From NCBI GenBank assembly GCA_017478225.1, contig JAFVDX010000001.1, forward strand, positions 62,001-126,000: a DNA stretch of 64,000 nt, given 5' to 3'. How positions within the stretch are numbered: the stretch's first letter is position 1; every line of letters starts with the position of its first letter. Positions 8,601-17,338 of the stretch are shown piece by piece. The notes beneath the pieces are model-generated. The model was not told the origin of the DNA and ran no database searches. It saw only the letters and a list, made by a program, of their open reading frames with translations. This stretch comes from Paludibacteraceae bacterium (GTDB lineage Bacteria > Bacteroidota > Bacteroidia > Bacteroidales > Paludibacteraceae). Made by a program: the position numbers and the translations under genes.

Positions 8601-11600
8601 TGTAATAAAAACTCTTGGACGACAACAACAAATATGACAGCAGTCGCTGGCAGCAGCACTAAATACTACTATGATATTTCTCTTGACGCTGACGCAGACG
8701 AAGAGTTTAAGGTAGTCTATAATTCGGCATGGTATGGTGCTTCAGGTGCAAATGAATATATCACTTCGTCAGACGCAGGCACTGCCAAGACGCTTACAGC
8801 CAATGGAAATAATTATCATCTTGCTGCAACAATGGGTACAACCTATCGTTTCACCTTCGACAAAAATGACAAAACCATCACTGTAACTTATCCATCACCG
8901 GTTGTAACTGCTATGACAGGTACGGTAGCATTAACGGCTACCAATGCAGTGAAAGGAACAGGTACAAGTGCAGACCCATATATAGTGTTTGAGAACTCTT
9001 CACTTATATTGTCCACCACACACACATCTGCTCCTACCGCCAACGCACATTTCAAATATGATTATTATAATGGTGCAAAAGACGCAGCCACTGCTACTTC
9101 TTTGCTCACAACGAAACTTTCAACGGCATCAGATGCACGCACTTATACAATAACTAATGTCGGGACAACTTTAGGCAAATATCCATTGAAAGTGAGTGCT
9201 TATTGGGAGTACGGTCCAACAGGTTATAAAGTTAAGGGTACAGCCAATGAATCAAGTATCTACTATCAAGTTATTGCCAAACCTACTGTTACTCTAACTG
9301 CACCAAGTATGGTTCAGACTGGTTCTGACTTAACTCTTACCACCACATATACAAAAGTAGTAGATGCCGGCAAACAGACAGGCGAATTGAAATACACATA
9401 CGAGTATTGCGCCGCTACGACTGCCGCCAATCCTAATAGCACTTATGGCTCATGGACGGAATTTAACGCTATCTCAACCAACGCCACCGTTTCAAAACCT
9501 GTTGGTACAACACCGTCATGGTATAAATTCCGTGTAAAGATGACATACGGAGGACAGCAATTCACCTCAAATGAAGTGAAAGTTGTCAATTACACACCAT
9601 ATATCATCACCATCAAAGAAAACGAGACGACGCAAGGATGGTTTAAGATGATATATGCTTGGAACAACTATGATAATACATACCAGAACGAAAATTACCC
9701 GGGCGAGATGAAAGATACTATCACCTCTATTGTGGATGCCAAGACATGGCTTTATGAATTCAAATATCCTTACTATACCAAGATGATTATCAATGGTAAG
9801 GACATGGAGACCAATAAATCAGATGATTTGGAAATAACAGGTCATACCTGCTTAACTATCACGGGTAATAAAGAAGGCGTTGCCAACTGGGCTGTTACCA
9901 AAGAAGACAACTGCTCCAACACATTCTACCGCGTTAAGACCACCATAGGCAGCAAGACCTATTACAGCAATATGGTTGAGAACGCTACCGACTGGGTTAG
10001 TTTCTACGCCAACCTGACCGATGCAGCCAAGATATATATTCAGACCTCCGACGGTGCTACAATCACAGACATGGATGTGACCTCGACTTATAAGTCACAA
10101 ATGCGCACCCTAACAAATGGCGATCCTCAGAACCACTCGTACGACGGCACTACCTACCCGGGCAATGTGTTCAAAGCAAAGATAGCATCAAACAGCACAC
10201 TGAGCAATTTGGAACTCTACAAAGGCAATTATTATATCTCATGCGAGTCGTCGGCAGGCGGCACAATCAATTATATTAACGAAGGCAATAAGTTCAATCG
10301 TTTTGTGCCCGACCGCACGAGCGTAAACGAGTGGTATAACCACTACTATTGCCAATGGATAATAGCCGAGAAGCCGGTTGTAGCCACAGTTGGTAATGAA
10401 TACAACCGCTCACTTAGTGTTATCTTAGGTGCCGACCGCTTCTGCCCGGGCGGAGTAGTGCCAAACATAACTAACGAGTATCACGATGTAAATGGAGTAT
10501 TGACAGCATACGAAGGCAATGGTCTTAATATCCGTTTTGCATACGACAACTACTCCAACCGCTTCGAGAGGGCTGCCTTGATGGGTTCTACAGCAAATGT
10601 GGGAAATAATGTGAATTATTTGCAAGCCTATGGTGACTATCTCTACAAAGGCAAGACCGGCAACGAGGTATATTCTTCAGAGAACGGCATGGCTGTATTT
10701 ACCGATATAAGCAACTACACCTATCAAGTGGAGTTATACGCTGACAATACCTCTACCATAGTGTTGGAAGCACCTATACATTTCTATCATGATGGCAGCA
10801 ACTTAATACAGTACTTGCTTGGAGTGGATGCCGAAGATACACCATTACGCCCTGCTTTGCTTGACGGCAATAGCAACGACCGCTGGCACATGAGAATCAT
10901 CTACGACTACAAGATCAATCGTATCATCACAGCATGGCTTGTGGATGACACAGAGAACATATCAGACAACAAAGTCCTTGATGCAAATATGATGGTTACC
11001 CGTTATGCTGACACCAAATCGTCAGTCATCAGTGTAAACACCGGCAAGAGTGTGAGTGCCGTACATAAAGTGATAACAGTATTGGAATTCACATTAGATG
11101 ATGTTCGCTCAGTTGGTATTGAATCGGGCGATTATGTGGAGGCGTCGTTCTGGATATGTCTGCCGTACGATTGTATGGTGAGCGATGTGTTTGGTATAGG
11201 CAACTACAACCCCGATTACGCTGCTTTAGACGGTAATATCCGCAAATGGCAGATATGTCGCTACGCAGGCGAGAAACGCGCTCAAAATGGTTGGTACAAA
11301 CCTACTACCACCTTCTGGTACAAACAAGACCAAGACGGAGTAGATTATATGCATGCTTATCAAGGGTATGCTGTCAACCTGAAACTACACACGACCAACG
11401 ACTTCAAGGTAGTTCAGGTGCAGAAGAAAGACGCAAATGGTGATCCTATGTTTGACGGAGATAAGCCAATATTAGAGGATAAGACCCTTGTCAGGATTTA
11501 TTTCCCGAGCAAGGATACAGGCGAAGACTTCACAGTAGAAAACGAGACCGATATGCAAGTTACTTTAGACCCATATATCTGCGACAAGCAGACAGCGACC

Positions 11601-12596
11601 GAAGACCGACGCTTGAAAGACTCTAACTGGCACTTGATTGGCAACCCCACTTACGCTCAAGCAAGAGTAACAACCAGCAGTGTACGCTCTGACTACGATT
11701 GGAACACATATAGCATGAGCACCACAGTGGCCAACTACACCTTCTTGTATCGTTATGACTTCAAGAAACGCGGTGACTCAAGCCGGAGTTATGTAGCCTT
11801 CGATGCAACCAGCCAAGATATGTATCCTACCTTTGCATATATGGCTCAGTGGGCAGGCGTGATGCACTGGACAGCCAATAGCGCGTCACTGAAATCATCA
11901 AATATCAGAAGACGCATGGCGACAAACGATGAACAATTGCGCCGACAAGTAAGATTAGAGTTGAGACAGACCAAAGAAGACAACGAAGAATTTGCAGATC
12001 AGACCTATATCAACCTCACGGACGATGCTACCGAAGGATTCGACTTGAACTTAGACTTAGAAAAACTCAACAACGGTAATGGTGATTTGTATAGTTTAAG
12101 TAGCGTTCAAGACGACCCGATTCAGCAGTTGGCTGCCAACTCAATGCCTGTTCAAGACCGCACAGTTATGCTTGGGGTTAACATTGCAGAAAACGGCACA
12201 TACACCATCTCAATGCCCGACGAAACTGAAGGTTTAGTTGCCACATTATATGACTCAGAGACCAAACAAGAGTATAATCTTGCGAGTGAGTCATGTAGAG
12301 TAGAGTTGGCAAAAGGCAAGTACGAGAACCGCTTTATGCTGATTCTGAAAGTAACCGACGGCTCTCAGACCACCACATCTACTTCAGACGCTGAGCATCA
12401 AATTACCATTGCTCAAAGAGATGGCGAGTTCGTGATAAACGGAATAGACGAGCCAACTCAGGTCACTTTGTACGATGCTGTAGGAAAACAAATATACCAC
12501 GGCAAGATTATGAGCGGCAGCGTTATATCAACACCACAAAGCGGAGTATATCTGCTGCATATCGGCTCAGAGGTATATCGAATAATGAGGAAATAA
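5619..12596 (+). CDS. giant exported modular protein with T9SS-like C-terminus
   Basis: A 2325-residue surface/secreted protein. The hydrophobic secretion segment lies unusually far in, at ~51-65 after a 48-residue Ser/Val-rich extension; an internal ATG at 5763 is an alternative start. Recognisable modules: a Listeria-Bacteroides (InlB B)-like repeat at ~262-348 ending LYAQW; an Ig-like stretch ~350-447; a starch-binding CBM26-like module ~449-560 (N..W....YTYG, AAWPG); an FN3-like stretch ~565-660; more CBM26-like units near 675 (IYAWTGEASC) and 1345 (IYAWNNYDN). A region near 1840-1960 (ICLPYDC, HLIGNP) is shared with the split gene at 52777-59879. The last ~65 residues (VTLYDAVGKQIY, GVYLLHIG, RIMRK) resemble the type A T9SS sorting domain. 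Likely glycan-binding adhesin; the ligand is unknown. Confidence 0.75.
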   Translation: MKTNLLNSSESEVRNNSILYGVTEGAASSVVSAVSVPYVSRKSLVSRLMRTAAVVMLLMTVGVGDMWGYTLYLYTGYFSSWNDGSAAFQVYTNSNENFTSLGNNWYSVDVGTFSGTAYVKRYNSDYSEKWNEFSVSISSTNNVVRATDWNAGGAFSMYITGDNWNSIGSWATNNANGKMTISSGTEFSKTFTNVVASAHQFKIVEMGTWDRAIGYSSSHTCTNGTITDNSGNIQFTPYINTGTTTIKYNVSTGKVTITCPQIPITLSKNGGAADGSAKADVGSSTLSDYTGVTRTDWNLTGYWTATSGGYQVMNNDGTLVSYNSNISAYLNTNGTWKKTSATTLYAQWSQDPSIGSLTEANSTSKVWIGENPTGALTFTATSSNVSSGASVSWSISDASSGTFTQTASSYSGATWTYTPASTGSKTITVTMSVGGTDYTKTYNLTVYERWNIYVQNNCNWANGVNYYTYGNGENAAWPGVCGTDTGCEVYQGTWYKVTLDSYYTNFILNNGNAGEQSENLSMSKSTYTAGTFWYFNYHEQRDGKKYYYLTNNTSLAAPTVTLDTGDDASYMVNTNQIFVTGHITNYGGDGSAAKDMLEVGFKIGDTEYPMTCKEGDNAAYFWGYITGLTADTSYTVKAYAKNIAGTGVSSNSKSITTRSTGTTTIKVRSALARTAPKIYAWTGEASCNGTKQENATAPGTTMTLAATGTVYKWYTYDLPNTYNKFYISEGTSATQTDNFDNPFEETCYWYAPTENNTDGHKRMGTMICPSFEPQLMIDDGQNGSFKFEDMSLTTGTAAKSMTLTGGKTYRFKIIYQGEYFSKNSTSLSCATREVAALNASDEDNLTLRVDFTGTYTFNFNTTSKKLEITFPTINKLLFYDGEGNLTNDYDFGTPTSNTYSKTIENMTANTTYQFMVVYNCNFYCFKTGSPAARANNPSNPVTAYNCDNPWSMYANESGTQNCYMTTTLAGDYTFSFNSNTSKLTIQYPQNIILSCNKNSWTTTTNMTAVAGSSTKYYYDISLDADADEEFKVVYNSAWYGASGANEYITSSDAGTAKTLTANGNNYHLAATMGTTYRFTFDKNDKTITVTYPSPVVTAMTGTVALTATNAVKGTGTSADPYIVFENSSLILSTTHTSAPTANAHFKYDYYNGAKDAATATSLLTTKLSTASDARTYTITNVGTTLGKYPLKVSAYWEYGPTGYKVKGTANESSIYYQVIAKPTVTLTAPSMVQTGSDLTLTTTYTKVVDAGKQTGELKYTYEYCAATTAANPNSTYGSWTEFNAISTNATVSKPVGTTPSWYKFRVKMTYGGQQFTSNEVKVVNYTPYIITIKENETTQGWFKMIYAWNNYDNTYQNENYPGEMKDTITSIVDAKTWLYEFKYPYYTKMIINGKDMETNKSDDLEITGHTCLTITGNKEGVANWAVTKEDNCSNTFYRVKTTIGSKTYYSNMVENATDWVSFYANLTDAAKIYIQTSDGATITDMDVTSTYKSQMRTLTNGDPQNHSYDGTTYPGNVFKAKIASNSTLSNLELYKGNYYISCESSAGGTINYINEGNKFNRFVPDRTSVNEWYNHYYCQWIIAEKPVVATVGNEYNRSLSVILGADRFCPGGVVPNITNEYHDVNGVLTAYEGNGLNIRFAYDNYSNRFERAALMGSTANVGNNVNYLQAYGDYLYKGKTGNEVYSSENGMAVFTDISNYTYQVELYADNTSTIVLEAPIHFYHDGSNLIQYLLGVDAEDTPLRPALLDGNSNDRWHMRIIYDYKINRIITAWLVDDTENISDNKVLDANMMVTRYADTKSSVISVNTGKSVSAVHKVITVLEFTLDDVRSVGIESGDYVEASFWICLPYDCMVSDVFGIGNYNPDYAALDGNIRKWQICRYAGEKRAQNGWYKPTTTFWYKQDQDGVDYMHAYQGYAVNLKLHTTNDFKVVQVQKKDANGDPMFDGDKPILEDKTLVRIYFPSKDTGEDFTVENETDMQVTLDPYICDKQTATEDRRLKDSNWHLIGNPTYAQARVTTSSVRSDYDWNTYSMSTTVANYTFLYRYDFKKRGDSSRSYVAFDATSQDMYPTFAYMAQWAGVMHWTANSASLKSSNIRRRMATNDEQLRRQVRLELRQTKEDNEEFADQTYINLTDDATEGFDLNLDLEKLNNGNGDLYSLSSVQDDPIQQLAANSMPVQDRTVMLGVNIAENGTYTISMPDETEGLVATLYDSETKQEYNLASESCRVELAKGKYENRFMLILKVTDGSQTTTSTSDAEHQITIAQRDGEFVINGIDEPTQVTLYDAVGKQIYHGKIMSGSVISTPQSGVYLLHIGSEVYRIMRK

Positions 12597-12646
12597 AGAA
12601 ACATTCGAAATAAAAAAATCGAAATACCGAAATACCGAATTATCAA

Positions 12647-12694
12647 ATTTTAATCAAAAAGAGTTGGTGAAAGCCAACTCTTTTTGATTAAAAT
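12647..12694 (+). terminator. long perfect hairpin terminator after the giant gene
   Basis: Arms of 21 bp at 12647-12667 and 12674-12694 are perfect reverse complements around the 6-nt loop TGAAAG; the core pairs GAGTTGG with CCAACTC. T-runs occur on both strands. Between the stop codon and the hairpin are tandem GAAATACC units (about 12621-12637). Confidence 0.85.
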
Positions 12695-12757
12695 CAGTTT
12701 GGAACGATAATTGAAGGTCAATTTATAGAAGCATCAATTAATCTAAACTATACAATC

Positions 12758-14407
12758 ATGAAGAAGCAATTATTTTTGGTTTCATTGAGCCTGCTTGGCT
12801 TGGTGATGGTAACAAATGCGCAAGGCACTGCCTCAAAGAGCAACATTGTGAAGGGCGAAGCAAAAGCCGAGAAGGCTGTGGTCTTTCTCAATGGAGCAGA
12901 ATTGACACAAAAAGCCTCAATCAACCTGCAAAAAGGCGAAAATGAAGTAAGAATAGAAGGTCTTTCCACACAGTTGGACCAAAGCAGTTTGAAAGTCAAG
13001 TTAGCCAATGGTGCCGTTGTATCGAGATTCGAATATAGCACCGACTATCTAACCAACAATAGCAACCCCGCAGCTCAAAAAAGCCTTCAAGACTCATTGG
13101 ATATATACAAAAATCAACTGAGCACTGTCAAACAGCAACTTGAGACCAATCAGCAGATGCAGGAATTGCTCAAGAAAGGCATAGACAATAGCATGTCGGG
13201 TGACAAGCAAATAAGCAGCGAGCAGATAGAGAAGAACTTAGCCTATTTTCAGCAGCGCGAGGGCAAGTTGCTCACAGAGCAAAATGAATTGCAAACCAAA
13301 GAAAAGAAATTGAACGAGAGGATAAGCAATTTACAAAGTCAGATTCGTCAGGACGGCACCAAGAACTCGAAGCGTTCAGGAGTGCTGAGCATGACAGTGT
13401 TAGCCGCCCGCGCAGGAGCAACAGAAGTACAAATCAGTTATTTCACCACTAAGGCTAAGTGGGAACCGATGTACGATGTGGTAGTAGCAGGCAAAGACAA
13501 GCCAATAGATCTCAATCTTAAGGCCAAAGTAAGACAAACCACAGGAATCGATTGGAACAGCGTTCGCCTTACTTTATCAACAGGCACTCCCTCACGCAAC
13601 AACCAAGTGCCACAACTGAGCACATGGTTCCTAAGCCGACAATACGAACAGCCAAGATATGTAGCATCGGCTAATTATGCTGCCCGTGCTTCCGCCAAAG
13701 TCGCTATGGCAGAAAAGCCGATGATGGACATGATGGTGGAGGAGTCGACTGCCGAAGCAAATAAGTCGATGGGAGATTATATTGCCGTACAAGAACAAGC
13801 ATTGTCGGTTGAATATGCCATCGACTTGCCATATTCTATCTTAGGTAACGGAAAAGAACAAACCATAAGTCTGGTAAACAAACAAGCAACTGATGTAACA
13901 TATAAATATATGAGTGTACCTAAACTTGACAGAGCGGTATATCTGACGGCAGCCATCAACAACTACAACGACCTCTCGCTCCTAAGTGCACAGGCCAACC
14001 TGACGGTAGGAGATACTTATTATGGTCAAACATGGCTCAACTCAACCAATACCGATGATAAGTTACAACTCACTTTGGGTGAAGATGCTGCACTGAATAT
14101 CAAGCGAGAGAAAATAGCCGACAAAAGCAAGACTTCAGGCAAGGATACCCAACGCACACTCACCTACCGACTCACTATCAGAAACAACAAGCGCGAAGCA
14201 GTTATGGTCAGCCTGCAAGAGCCCTACCCTGTCTCCACTGCCAAAGATATTGTTGTTGAACTGAGTGATAAAAGCAGCCAATGGACTGAAAATAATACCG
14301 AAAAAGGTATCTTGAAATATGAGATAGAATTAGGTGCAGGCGAGAGCAAAGAAATAGATGTTTGCTACACCATTAAGTATCCAAAAGATTGGAAAATAAA
14401 TCTATAG
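12758..14407 (+). CDS. exported MuiA-like (DUF4139) protein
   Basis: A 549-residue exported protein of the mucoidy-inhibitor-A-like group (DUF4140 at the N-terminus, DUF4139 through the C-terminal half). It has a clear signal peptide (residues 1-22, ending TNAQG). The DUF4140-like domain spans ~30-105 (AVVFLNGAELTQ, VRIEGLS). A coiled coil of ~100 residues (~110-210) follows, and then the DUF4139 beta-rich domain (~220-549) with WEPMYDV and WNSVRLTLSTGTP motifs. The family is widespread in Bacteroidota; its biochemical role is not known. It lies between two hairpin terminators and seems monocistronic. It probably acts in the periplasm or on the outer membrane. Confidence 0.8.
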   Translation: MKKQLFLVSLSLLGLVMVTNAQGTASKSNIVKGEAKAEKAVVFLNGAELTQKASINLQKGENEVRIEGLSTQLDQSSLKVKLANGAVVSRFEYSTDYLTNNSNPAAQKSLQDSLDIYKNQLSTVKQQLETNQQMQELLKKGIDNSMSGDKQISSEQIEKNLAYFQQREGKLLTEQNELQTKEKKLNERISNLQSQIRQDGTKNSKRSGVLSMTVLAARAGATEVQISYFTTKAKWEPMYDVVVAGKDKPIDLNLKAKVRQTTGIDWNSVRLTLSTGTPSRNNQVPQLSTWFLSRQYEQPRYVASANYAARASAKVAMAEKPMMDMMVEESTAEANKSMGDYIAVQEQALSVEYAIDLPYSILGNGKEQTISLVNKQATDVTYKYMSVPKLDRAVYLTAAINNYNDLSLLSAQANLTVGDTYYGQTWLNSTNTDDKLQLTLGEDAALNIKREKIADKSKTSGKDTQRTLTYRLTIRNNKREAVMVSLQEPYPVSTAKDIVVELSDKSSQWTENNTEKGILKYEIELGAGESKEIDVCYTIKYPKDWKINL

Positions 14408-14435
14408 AACATTTAGAAAACTTAGAATACATAGA

Positions 14436-14468
14436 GGATATGGAAAGCGATTTTCATATCCTTTTTTT
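14436..14468 (+). terminator. GNRA-loop terminator after the MuiA-like gene
   Basis: GGATATGGAAA (14436-14446) pairs with TTTTCATATCC (14451-14461), with one G-U pair, around a GCGA tetraloop. T7 follows (14462-14468). It sits in the convergent gap before lptG. Confidence 0.88.
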
Positions 14469-14487
14469 ATGTGTGGTGTTCGAGATA

Positions 14488-15564
14488 TTACTTCGGAGTT
14501 CTGGTATAGAGCACCAATCCTATTGCAAGGAATATAAAATTAGGCAACCAAACCGACATAAAGGGCGACATAACGCCATTGACAGAAAAAGTGGTGCTGA
14601 CGGTAGAGAATAGGATATAAATAGCAGAGAGTGCAATACCTATTCCTAAGTTTTTCCCCATACCTCCTCTTACTTTTCTTGAAGAAAGTGACACAGCCAG
14701 CAAGGTCATAATAAATGCTCCTATAGGTGAAGCCCAGCGTTTCCACCACTCGGTTTCAAATGCCTTGAGGTTTCCTGCTCCTCGCTGTCTTTGCTTTTCT
14801 ATGTATTGCTGTAGTTCCGGATTGGTCATCTGCTGCGCTTCCTCGGCTGTGATAAAGAGTTCCTGCGGAAGTATAGGAATGATAGTATCAAGCCTTGCAC
14901 CTACTGTCAGATTCTCTTGCATGCCACTGAAATCGCGGCGAGTGTAATTTTCCAAATGCCAACAATAAGCACTATCATGACGAATACGGTCGGCTGTGAT
15001 TCGCATCGTAAGAGTCTTACCATCGAAATGTTCAAGCGAAGCACGATAGCCCGAACTGGTACGCAACTGAAAAGACTCAATATAAAGTATTGTACCATGC
15101 TCCACCTCCATCTGCACATTACGGGCATTCTCCTTCTTAAATCGCTTCACATACTTATCTTCAAAATTGAGCATCTTTCCTGTTGCCGGAGGTATCACAT
15201 AACCACCAAGCCAGAAAAACAGAGCAAAAAGAAATGTAGCGGAAAGAAAATATGGAAGCATCAACCTATGAAAACTAACCCCTGAGGCAAGTATGGCTAT
15301 TATCTCTGAATTGCCTGCCATCTTGCTCGTAAAAAAAATGACCGATATGAATATGAACAGCGAAGAAAACATATTCATATAATATGGCACAAAATTGACA
15401 TAATAGTCAAAGATAATAGCATGAAGCGGCGCTTGATTGTCGTAGAAATGGTCCATTTTTTCGGTTATGTCGAAGACCACAGCAATCGACAAAATGAGCA
15501 CTATAGAAAAGAAAAAAGTGCCCAAAAATTTTGCTATAATATACCAATCAAGGCGTTTTAGCAT
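14488..15564 (-). CDS. lptG: LptF/LptG-family permease
   Basis: An inner-membrane permease of the YjgP/YjgQ (LptF/LptG) family, which with LptB extracts lipopolysaccharide and passes it to the periplasmic Lpt bridge. It shows the family layout: three N-terminal membrane helices (~10-125), a periplasmic beta-jellyroll (~130-260), and three C-terminal helices (~270-355). The RKVRGGMGKNLGIGIALSAIY stretch is the expected C-terminal signature. I start at the ATG giving MLKRLDWY rather than seven codons upstream, because LptF/G proteins begin with such a short basic segment. It lies downstream of tgt and panD on the same strand. LptF and LptG cannot be told apart with certainty. Confidence 0.85.
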   Translation of the reverse strand: MLKRLDWYIIAKFLGTFFFSIVLILSIAVVFDITEKMDHFYDNQAPLHAIIFDYYVNFVPYYMNMFSSLFIFISVIFFTSKMAGNSEIIAILASGVSFHRLMLPYFLSATFLFALFFWLGGYVIPPATGKMLNFEDKYVKRFKKENARNVQMEVEHGTILYIESFQLRTSSGYRASLEHFDGKTLTMRITADRIRHDSAYCWHLENYTRRDFSGMQENLTVGARLDTIIPILPQELFITAEEAQQMTNPELQQYIEKQRQRGAGNLKAFETEWWKRWASPIGAFIMTLLAVSLSSRKVRGGMGKNLGIGIALSAIYILFSTVSTTFSVNGVMSPFMSVWLPNFIFLAIGLVLYTRTPK

Positions 15565-15641
15565 AAGTTGGATACCACTATACAATTGATTTTACTTATG
15601 TAATATCATTATTTAGATGCGGCAATTATAGAAATTCTCTC

Positions 15642-16772
15642 TTACATTCTATGCTTCAAGAGCGGCATAACAGACTCTTTCCACTGCTTAAAATCGCCTG
15701 CAAGAATATGCTCTCTTGCCTTGCCCACTAATTCAAGATAAAAAGCGAGGTTATGCAGTGAGAGTATTTCCAGTCCGAGCATTTCTTCGGCATGAATAAG
15801 ATGTCGTACATACGCACGAGTATATTCATGGTCCACAAACGAAGTACCGCATGGGTCAAGTTCCGTAAAGTCATCCTCCCATTTCTTGTTACGCATATTC
15901 ATCACTCCCTGCCATGTGAATATCATACCATTGCGTCCATTACGGGTAGGCATCACACAGTCAAACATATCTACCCCACGCTCTATCGCATTTAGTATGT
16001 TCCATGGCGTACCCACGCCCATAAGGTAGCGTGGTTTATGTTTAGGAAGAATCTGATTAACCACATCTATCATGTCGTACATAACCTCTTCCGGTTCTCC
16101 TACTGCAAGCCCACCAATAGCATAACCATCTCTATCCAGATCTGTCAGCCGCTTGGCAGCCTCCTCACGCAAGTCTTTATACACGCAACCTTGTACAATA
16201 GGAAAGAGATGCTGCTTGTAGCCATAATGACCTTCTGTGGAATCAAAACGAGCAATACAACGGTCTAACCAACGATGAGTGCGCTCCATCGATTGTTTGG
16301 CATAGCCATAATCAGCAGTGCCGGGAGTACATTCGTCAAAAGCCATCATGATATCAGCACCTATAAGGCGTTGTATGTCCATTATGTTCTCAGGAGTAAA
16401 AAAGAGTTTTCTGCCGTCAATATGAGAAGAGAAATGCACACCTTCTTCGGTCATTTTCCTCAACGATGTAAGCGAAAACACCTGATAGCCGCCCGAATCG
16501 GTCAATATCGGCCTACTCCACCCCTCAAACTTGTGCAAACCACCTGCACGGTAAAGTATTTCTGTGGTCGGACGAAGATACAAATGATAAGTATTGCCAA
16601 GTATTATCTGCGCCTTTATGTCGTTCACAAGGTCACGAAAATGAATACCTTTAACTGTACCCACTGTGCCAACAGGCATAAATATAGGAGTTTGAATATC
16701 TCCATGGTCTGTATGAATAACTCCTGCACGAGCAGCAGAAGCAGTGTCGGTATGTTGTAAATCGAAAAACAT
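15642..16772 (-). CDS. tgt: tRNA-guanine transglycosylase
   Basis: The enzyme exchanges guanine-34 for the queuosine precursor in tRNAs with GUN anticodons. The 376-residue TIM-barrel protein shows TDSGGYQVFS (~90-99), the GGLAVGEP loop and the D-x-C-x-P segment DECTPGTADYG. The start is the ATG at 16772, which overlaps the TGA of panD (TGATG). An oddity: the C-terminal zinc site, normally C-x-C-x2-C plus His, reads CGTSFVDHEYTRAYVRH here, so only one of three cysteines remains. I think related Bacteroidota enzymes share this, but cannot verify it. Function is still likely because the catalytic barrel is intact. Confidence 0.94.
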   Translation of the reverse strand: MFFDLQHTDTASAARAGVIHTDHGDIQTPIFMPVGTVGTVKGIHFRDLVNDIKAQIILGNTYHLYLRPTTEILYRAGGLHKFEGWSRPILTDSGGYQVFSLTSLRKMTEEGVHFSSHIDGRKLFFTPENIMDIQRLIGADIMMAFDECTPGTADYGYAKQSMERTHRWLDRCIARFDSTEGHYGYKQHLFPIVQGCVYKDLREEAAKRLTDLDRDGYAIGGLAVGEPEEVMYDMIDVVNQILPKHKPRYLMGVGTPWNILNAIERGVDMFDCVMPTRNGRNGMIFTWQGVMNMRNKKWEDDFTELDPCGTSFVDHEYTRAYVRHLIHAEEMLGLEILSLHNLAFYLELVGKAREHILAGDFKQWKESVMPLLKHRM

Positions 16773-17113
16773 CAAATCCTATTGTTCTCTGGAAATATAA
16801 TTTGAGGCTTGAAAGTCTTTGCTTCCTCAGGAGTCATCAATGCGTATGACATTATTATCACTATGTCACCTGGGTGAATAAGGTGCGCCGCAGCACCATT
16901 CATACAAATACATCCTGAACCACGCTTACCTGCAATAGTATATGTCTCAAGTCGAGCACCGTTGGTATTATCCACCACCGACACCTTCTCACCCGCTACT
17001 ATTCCCGCACCATCCATCAAGTCTTCGTCTATAGTTATGCTACCTATATAGTCGAGGTTGGCCTCGGTTACACACACACGGTGAATCTTGGATTTTAATA
17101 TAGTAAGAAACAT
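16772..17113 (-). CDS. panD: aspartate 1-decarboxylase precursor
   Basis: Pyruvoyl-dependent enzyme making beta-alanine for pantothenate. The 113-residue proenzyme self-cleaves between Gly24 and Ser25, visible as YIGSITID, to create the pyruvoyl group on the new N-terminus. CVTEANLDY precedes the site and the [12 protein letters not shown] motif follows, both diagnostic; length is about normal (~115-130). First gene of a panD-tgt-lptG run, with its stop codon overlapping the tgt start. panB lies at 31016 on the other strand, so pantothenate genes are scattered; panC is not in the window. Confidence 0.95.
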   Translation of the reverse strand: MFLTILKSKIHRVCVTEANLDYIGSITIDEDLMDGAGIVAGEKVSVVDNTNGARLETYTIAGKRGSGCICMNGAAAHLIHPGDIVIIMSYALMTPEEAKTFKPQIIFPENNRI

Positions 17114-17200
17114 AAGGTTGTTGAGTATTTTATTCTGTTATTTGAGAGTACAAAGAGATAATGATTTTTATTGTCCTATTCACTTTGCCCGCTCAGCGCG

Positions 17201-17208
17201 CAAAGGTA
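17201..17208 (-). promoter_or_regulatory. -7 element of the panD promoter
   Basis: On the minus strand this reads TACCTTTG, a full match to TAnnTTTG, ~88 nt ahead of the panD start. No clear TTG is found at the -33 position, so this half is weak. Confidence 0.5.
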
Positions 17209-17235
17209 CGACTTTTTTGCGGAATATTAAAGGGC

Positions 17236-17271
17236 ATACCTAAAAATTAGCATAGAGCGCATTTTAGGTAT
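17236..17271 (-). terminator. inverted repeat between the efflux operon and panD
   Basis: ATACCTAAAA (17236-17245) and TTTTAGGTAT (17262-17271) form a perfect 10-bp stem with a 16-nt loop, ~70 nt past the last permease gene of the efflux operon and just upstream of the panD promoter. It may end the efflux transcript. The lack of a T-run keeps this uncertain, and an operator role is possible. Confidence 0.4.
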
Positions 17272-17338
17272 CACTAATAATAATTTATATTGGTACTTTG
17301 ATTGTACTTTTATGCCACCAACTTGCTCGGGAAATATA

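Noticed and set aside
16773..16775. TTG as the start of tgt
   Set aside because: The adjacent ATG at 16772 is stronger and overlaps the panD stop as TGATG.
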